A stretch of DNA of 6,339 nt from JBBRMY01 sp038230595. GTDB lineage: Bacteria; Bacteroidota; Ignavibacteria; Tepidaquicellales; Tepidaquicellaceae. Both the position numbers and the translations under genes were made by a program. This document shows positions 3,339-6,339 of this stretch, one piece after another. Location of the stretch: positions 1 through 6,339 of the forward strand of contig JBBRMY010000141.1 in NCBI GenBank assembly GCA_038230595.1. The letters are read 5' to 3'. Position 1 is the first letter of the stretch, and every line of letters starts with the position of its first letter. The notes beneath the pieces were generated by a model. That model did no database searches and had not been told where the DNA came from. It was given only the letters and a program-made list of their open reading frames with translations.

Positions 3339-6338
3339 TTATTTCACCAGCATCATTTTCTTAGTTTGAGTGAAATTATTGCTTCCGTTCTCAACAGATA
3401 ATCTGTAGAAATATGTACCTGATGAAAGCGCAGAGGCATTGATCTGCTGAGTATAATATCCAGACTCTCTGAAATCACCATTCAACAAAGTCATGATCTC
3501 TCTTCCTGAAATATCAAAAAGAACTAATGTAACTTTTGAATCGACCGGCAATTGAAAATCGATCTTTGTAGTCGGATTGAAAGGATTAGGATAATTCTGT
3601 GATAAGCTGAAAGCATTTGGAATACCAACTTCAACTAAATTCGACAGATCATAATATTTGAAATTTCCATTATTGTCTATCTGTTTTAATCTGTAATTAT
3701 ATTTTCCTTTCCCTGCAATATTTTCAGAGAACTTATAAGGTGTAGCTACAGTAGATGTACCTCTTCCTGCAACAAATCCAACTTTTGCCCATGAAGAATT
3801 CTCAACAGGCTTCCTTTCAATATCAAACCCTGCATTGTTAAGCTCAGAAACTGTTGACCAGTTTAGAGTAACAGTATTTCTATTCACCGAAGAACTGAAT
3901 GATGAAAGTTCAACAGGCAATGGTGCATCGGTTGAAGTCAAAGTAAAAATGGAAAATGAATTTAAACCACTTGCATAACCATAACCAGGTGTTCCTCCGA
4001 AAAATAATCCGCTAAGAAGAGGAGTCCAGCTAACTCCCTGGTTTGAGCTTTTTGCAATTCTTGTATTTGCCGTGTTTGCAATATTATAAGTTTGGTTTGG
4101 ATATTCAAATAAACTGATATCATAATTAATTGTAGTAGGTGTTCCTGTAGATACATAGATTGAATCATACATCAAAGAAAATTGTTGCGGAGCAAATGCG
4201 CCCGGAGGAGTTTTACCTCCGAAATGCTTCAATGAAATATCAAAATTGAATCCGGCAGTTGGCGGATTAATTTGAATATTTGCTATTGGTTTTCCTGCAA
4301 ACAGAAAGTTATAAACACCAAAACCTGTAATAGTATTAGTAATAGTAGGTGGTCCTGAAACTGGTAATGAACTTTCAGAGCATCCAATTGTTGTTGGTCC
4401 TATTGCTATTGTTGTAGATCTAAATGTAGCATTGAAGTCCGAATTGATCGCAGGATATGTTATTGGAGTACCTTGCCCATAAATATACCAGTCCTCAACC
4501 TGGAACGGATTTGAAAATAATCCGGCATTAGCTAAACTTGTCCATAAATTTGAAGGTACAATATTTGTTGTATTGTCGCCTAATGAATATTTATCACCAA
4601 GTGAATTAGTTTTAAACGTTGCAAAATCAAGTGGAGTATTTACTGTATTAAAAGTTCCAATGCTTGCAGATGATAGAGCCACAAATAAATTATAGTTCGA
4701 AGTCGTATCAACCCAGTTTAATGAATTTTGAACTCCAATTGCATATGAACTTTGATTGCCACGATTTGTGCAGAAAATATTATTTCTTAATACTTCAAGA
4801 CCTGTTGAAGATCTAAAAAACGCATAAGAAACTGATGTTGCAAGTGCAGAAGCATTTCCTGCAATGTAAACTGAATTATAATTCAAATTATGAACAACAG
4901 TTGTATTTGCACCAGTACATCCAATCCCTTTTAAGCTGGCTTCATTCCCGCTGGATGTCTGCATGGAAATCGCATTGTTATAAATATTTACCTGACATGT
5001 AGTCGAAGCATCCTGAATCCCATAGATTGTCATAGCATTTACACCTGTATTAGTATTCGTAGTTCTCAGGTCATATATTCTATTATTATAAACATTACAC
5101 GTAGTAGTAGCTCCCGAAGAAACTATCTCAATTGCCGCATATGCGGCAGCTACAACTGAATCTGAAAAATTATTGAAATTGAAAATTGTATTATTGTTTA
5201 TGTTTGTGATGTTATTGGCTGTACCTGAAGCAGTTCGGATCCCAAACATATTAAAAGAAGTACTAACAACTGCATTATTTCCGGCAAAATTAGAAACTGT
5301 ATTATTGAATACATTAACTCTAAAACCACCACTTATCAAAATTCCACAAAGTCTGTCGTTTTTCTTTCTGTAGTATGTTACATTCGAAATTGTATTGTTA
5401 TAACAGTTTATAGTATCTGTAAGACCTCCTGAAATTGTGATTAGACCGTTATCATAAGTACAGTGAACGGTGTCCCACGGATTAGCATTTCCACCAATGA
5501 TATTTGAAAGTATTTCAAGACGTCCTACCGCGACAATGCCGTTAATGATATTAGTTGTAACTGCATCGTTACCTGAGATGTTTGAGATCATATTCCCACG
5601 GATTGTTGACAATGAAGCTGAGCTTGTCGTAACTCTTATTGCATTAAGTGTTGTTCCGTTAGCATTATAAAATGGAGCACCAGATCTGTTAGCTGCGGAC
5701 CCGCCAATGCTGTTAAAGCTGAAAGAATTATAAACACTTGTGCTGCTGTTGAAATTAATCAAGTTACAAGCAACAGTATGAACTGTATCATTGTAAAAAT
5801 AATTTGAATCCACAGCAATGCTGTCGCCCGTACCTGCAGTAGATAAGTCAACAAGTGCGGTAGAAGTAGATCTGAATTTTGTGAAAGTATTTTTTGTGAT
5901 CACAATTGCGCTGTTTCTCTGTGCAAGTGTCAAAATAGATGAGTTATATATTGCTGTTGAATATCTTTCACTATTAATTCCTTCAAACCTGTTATTATTA
6001 ATATACAAACTGTCATTCCCTAATGGTCCTGTTGTACTTCCAAGCCTGATTGAGGAGTTTGTAAGAACACTAGCATTACTTCTGAAAATACAATTTCTGA
6101 CTGCAATTCCTCTTACATCTTCCTGAAGCTGAAGGCAAGGAGTTGTATTAGCTGAAACAGCATTATAATTCTGAAAAATTAAGTACTGACCTGAACCGGC
6201 AAATGATCCTTCTATATATATTTTATCAGCACCGTTTAAGGTTATCATTGGAACTGCAAGACCTGTTCCGCTTATAATAAAATTGGTTGCAGATGAAGGG
6301 GTTACAAAAATTACAAATCCTCCTGTAAATTGATTTAA
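3339..6338 (-). CDS. T9SS-secreted beta-helix repeat protein, 5' end outside the window
   Basis: The frame is open to the window edge, giving 999 visible codons and then TAA. The ATG at 6248 is internal: 30 open codons precede it (LNQFTGGFVIFV...), so the start and signal peptide lie beyond the window. Numbering from the first visible codon, residues about 35-560 are rich in short strands with asparagine turns (YINNNRF, CYNNTISNV, VFNNTVSNF, INNNTIFNF, VYNNRIYDL, IYNNAISMQ, LRNNIFCTN), the look of a right-handed parallel beta-helix (PbH1-type). A less repetitive region follows to about 800. Residues about 807-904 form the linker module (LPVELSSF, LNWSTVSELNNAGFDIERK, YRLKQID). The last 92 residues are a T9SS type A sorting domain (LSQNYPNPFNPTTKI, VLFDISGREI, LSSGTYFYRL, KKMMLVK). 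The protein is presumably exported, with the C-terminal domain removed at the cell surface. Its role could be adhesion or carbohydrate binding; no catalytic motif was recognised. Two hairpins with T runs follow it. Confidence 0.9.
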   Translation of the reverse strand, partial: LNQFTGGFVIFVTPSSATNFIISGTGLAVPMITLNGADKIYIEGSFAGSGQYLIFQNYNAVSANTTPCLQLQEDVRGIAVRNCIFRSNASVLTNSSIRLGSTTGPLGNDSLYINNNRFEGINSERYSTAIYNSSILTLAQRNSAIVITKNTFTKFRSTSTALVDLSTAGTGDSIAVDSNYFYNDTVHTVACNLINFNSSTSVYNSFSFNSIGGSAANRSGAPFYNANGTTLNAIRVTTSSASLSTIRGNMISNISGNDAVTTNIINGIVAVGRLEILSNIIGGNANPWDTVHCTYDNGLITISGGLTDTINCYNNTISNVTYYRKKNDRLCGILISGGFRVNVFNNTVSNFAGNNAVVSTSFNMFGIRTASGTANNITNINNNTIFNFNNFSDSVVAAAYAAIEIVSSGATTTCNVYNNRIYDLRTTNTNTGVNAMTIYGIQDASTTCQVNIYNNAISMQTSSGNEASLKGIGCTGANTTVVHNLNYNSVYIAGNASALATSVSYAFFRSSTGLEVLRNNIFCTNRGNQSSYAIGVQNSLNWVDTTSNYNLFVALSSASIGTFNTVNTPLDFATFKTNSLGDKYSLGDNTTNIVPSNLWTSLANAGLFSNPFQVEDWYIYGQGTPITYPAINSDFNATFRSTTIAIGPTTIGCSESSLPVSGPPTITNTITGFGVYNFLFAGKPIANIQINPPTAGFNFDISLKHFGGKTPPGAFAPQQFSLMYDSIYVSTGTPTTINYDISLFEYPNQTYNIANTANTRIAKSSNQGVSWTPLLSGLFFGGTPGYGYASGLNSFSIFTLTSTDAPLPVELSSFSSSVNRNTVTLNWSTVSELNNAGFDIERKPVENSSWAKVGFVAGRGTSTVATPYKFSENIAGKGKYNYRLKQIDNNGNFKYYDLSNLVEVGIPNAFSLSQNYPNPFNPTTKIDFQLPVDSKVTLVLFDISGREIMTLLNGDFRESGYYTQQINASALSSGTYFYRLSVENGSNNFTQTKKMMLVK

Positions 6339-6339
6339 A

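Noticed and set aside
3962..4168. 68-codon minus-strand frame inside the beta-helix gene
   Set aside because: It is entirely inside the large coding region in another frame, with a low-complexity I/L/Q-rich product; a shadow frame.
5173..6126. Three plus-strand frames of 66 to 102 codons opposite the beta-helix gene
   Set aside because: They are antisense to a well-supported coding frame; their hydrophobic products arise from complementing Asn- and Thr-rich codons.

Overview
The window is AT-rich and carries five genes, all read from the minus strand. The best pointer to the host is the C-terminus of the large gene at the right edge. It has a type IX secretion (T9SS) type A sorting domain opening with the 'QNYPNPFNP' signature, preceded by a 'LPVELSSF...NNAGFDIERK...YRLKQID' module. 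That pairing is typical of the Bacteroidota/Chlorobi group, and of Ignavibacteria in particular. Starts in poly-A/T leaders without Shine-Dalgarno sequences fit this. The assignment is an inference from protein style, not from a marker gene.

Layout in the direction of transcription (right to left). (1) 6338-3339 is the 3' part of a large secreted parallel beta-helix protein whose start lies outside the window. (2) 3338-3074 is a 265-bp gap with four consecutive inverted repeats: a hairpin with a T run just after the stop, a small hairpin, a REP-like palindrome, and a very strong 13-bp-stem terminator. (3) 3073-2414 encodes a predicted exported protein of the CpcT/CpeT family, known from cyanobacteria as bilin lyases. 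(4) 2413-2156 is a 258-bp gap with hairpins and a plausible promoter for the next gene. (5) 2155-1061 encodes a membrane-anchored SpoIIE/RsbU-type PP2C phosphatase that appears to start with TTG. (6) 991-656 is a small unrecognised membrane protein. (7) 642-31 encodes a DUF2238/YjdF-family membrane protein. The last two are 13 bp apart and probably cotranscribed.

The genes do not form an obvious single pathway. The large gene is closed off by terminators. The CpcT-like gene appears to be its own unit. The phosphatase may be the first gene of a loose three-gene run with the two membrane proteins. I see no CRISPR array, tRNA, rRNA, transposase, phage gene or defence cassette. The window reads as ordinary chromosome. 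The points most worth a second look are the exported CpcT-like protein, a VanZ-like residue pattern in the DUF2238 protein, and the hairpin cluster with its REP-like palindrome.
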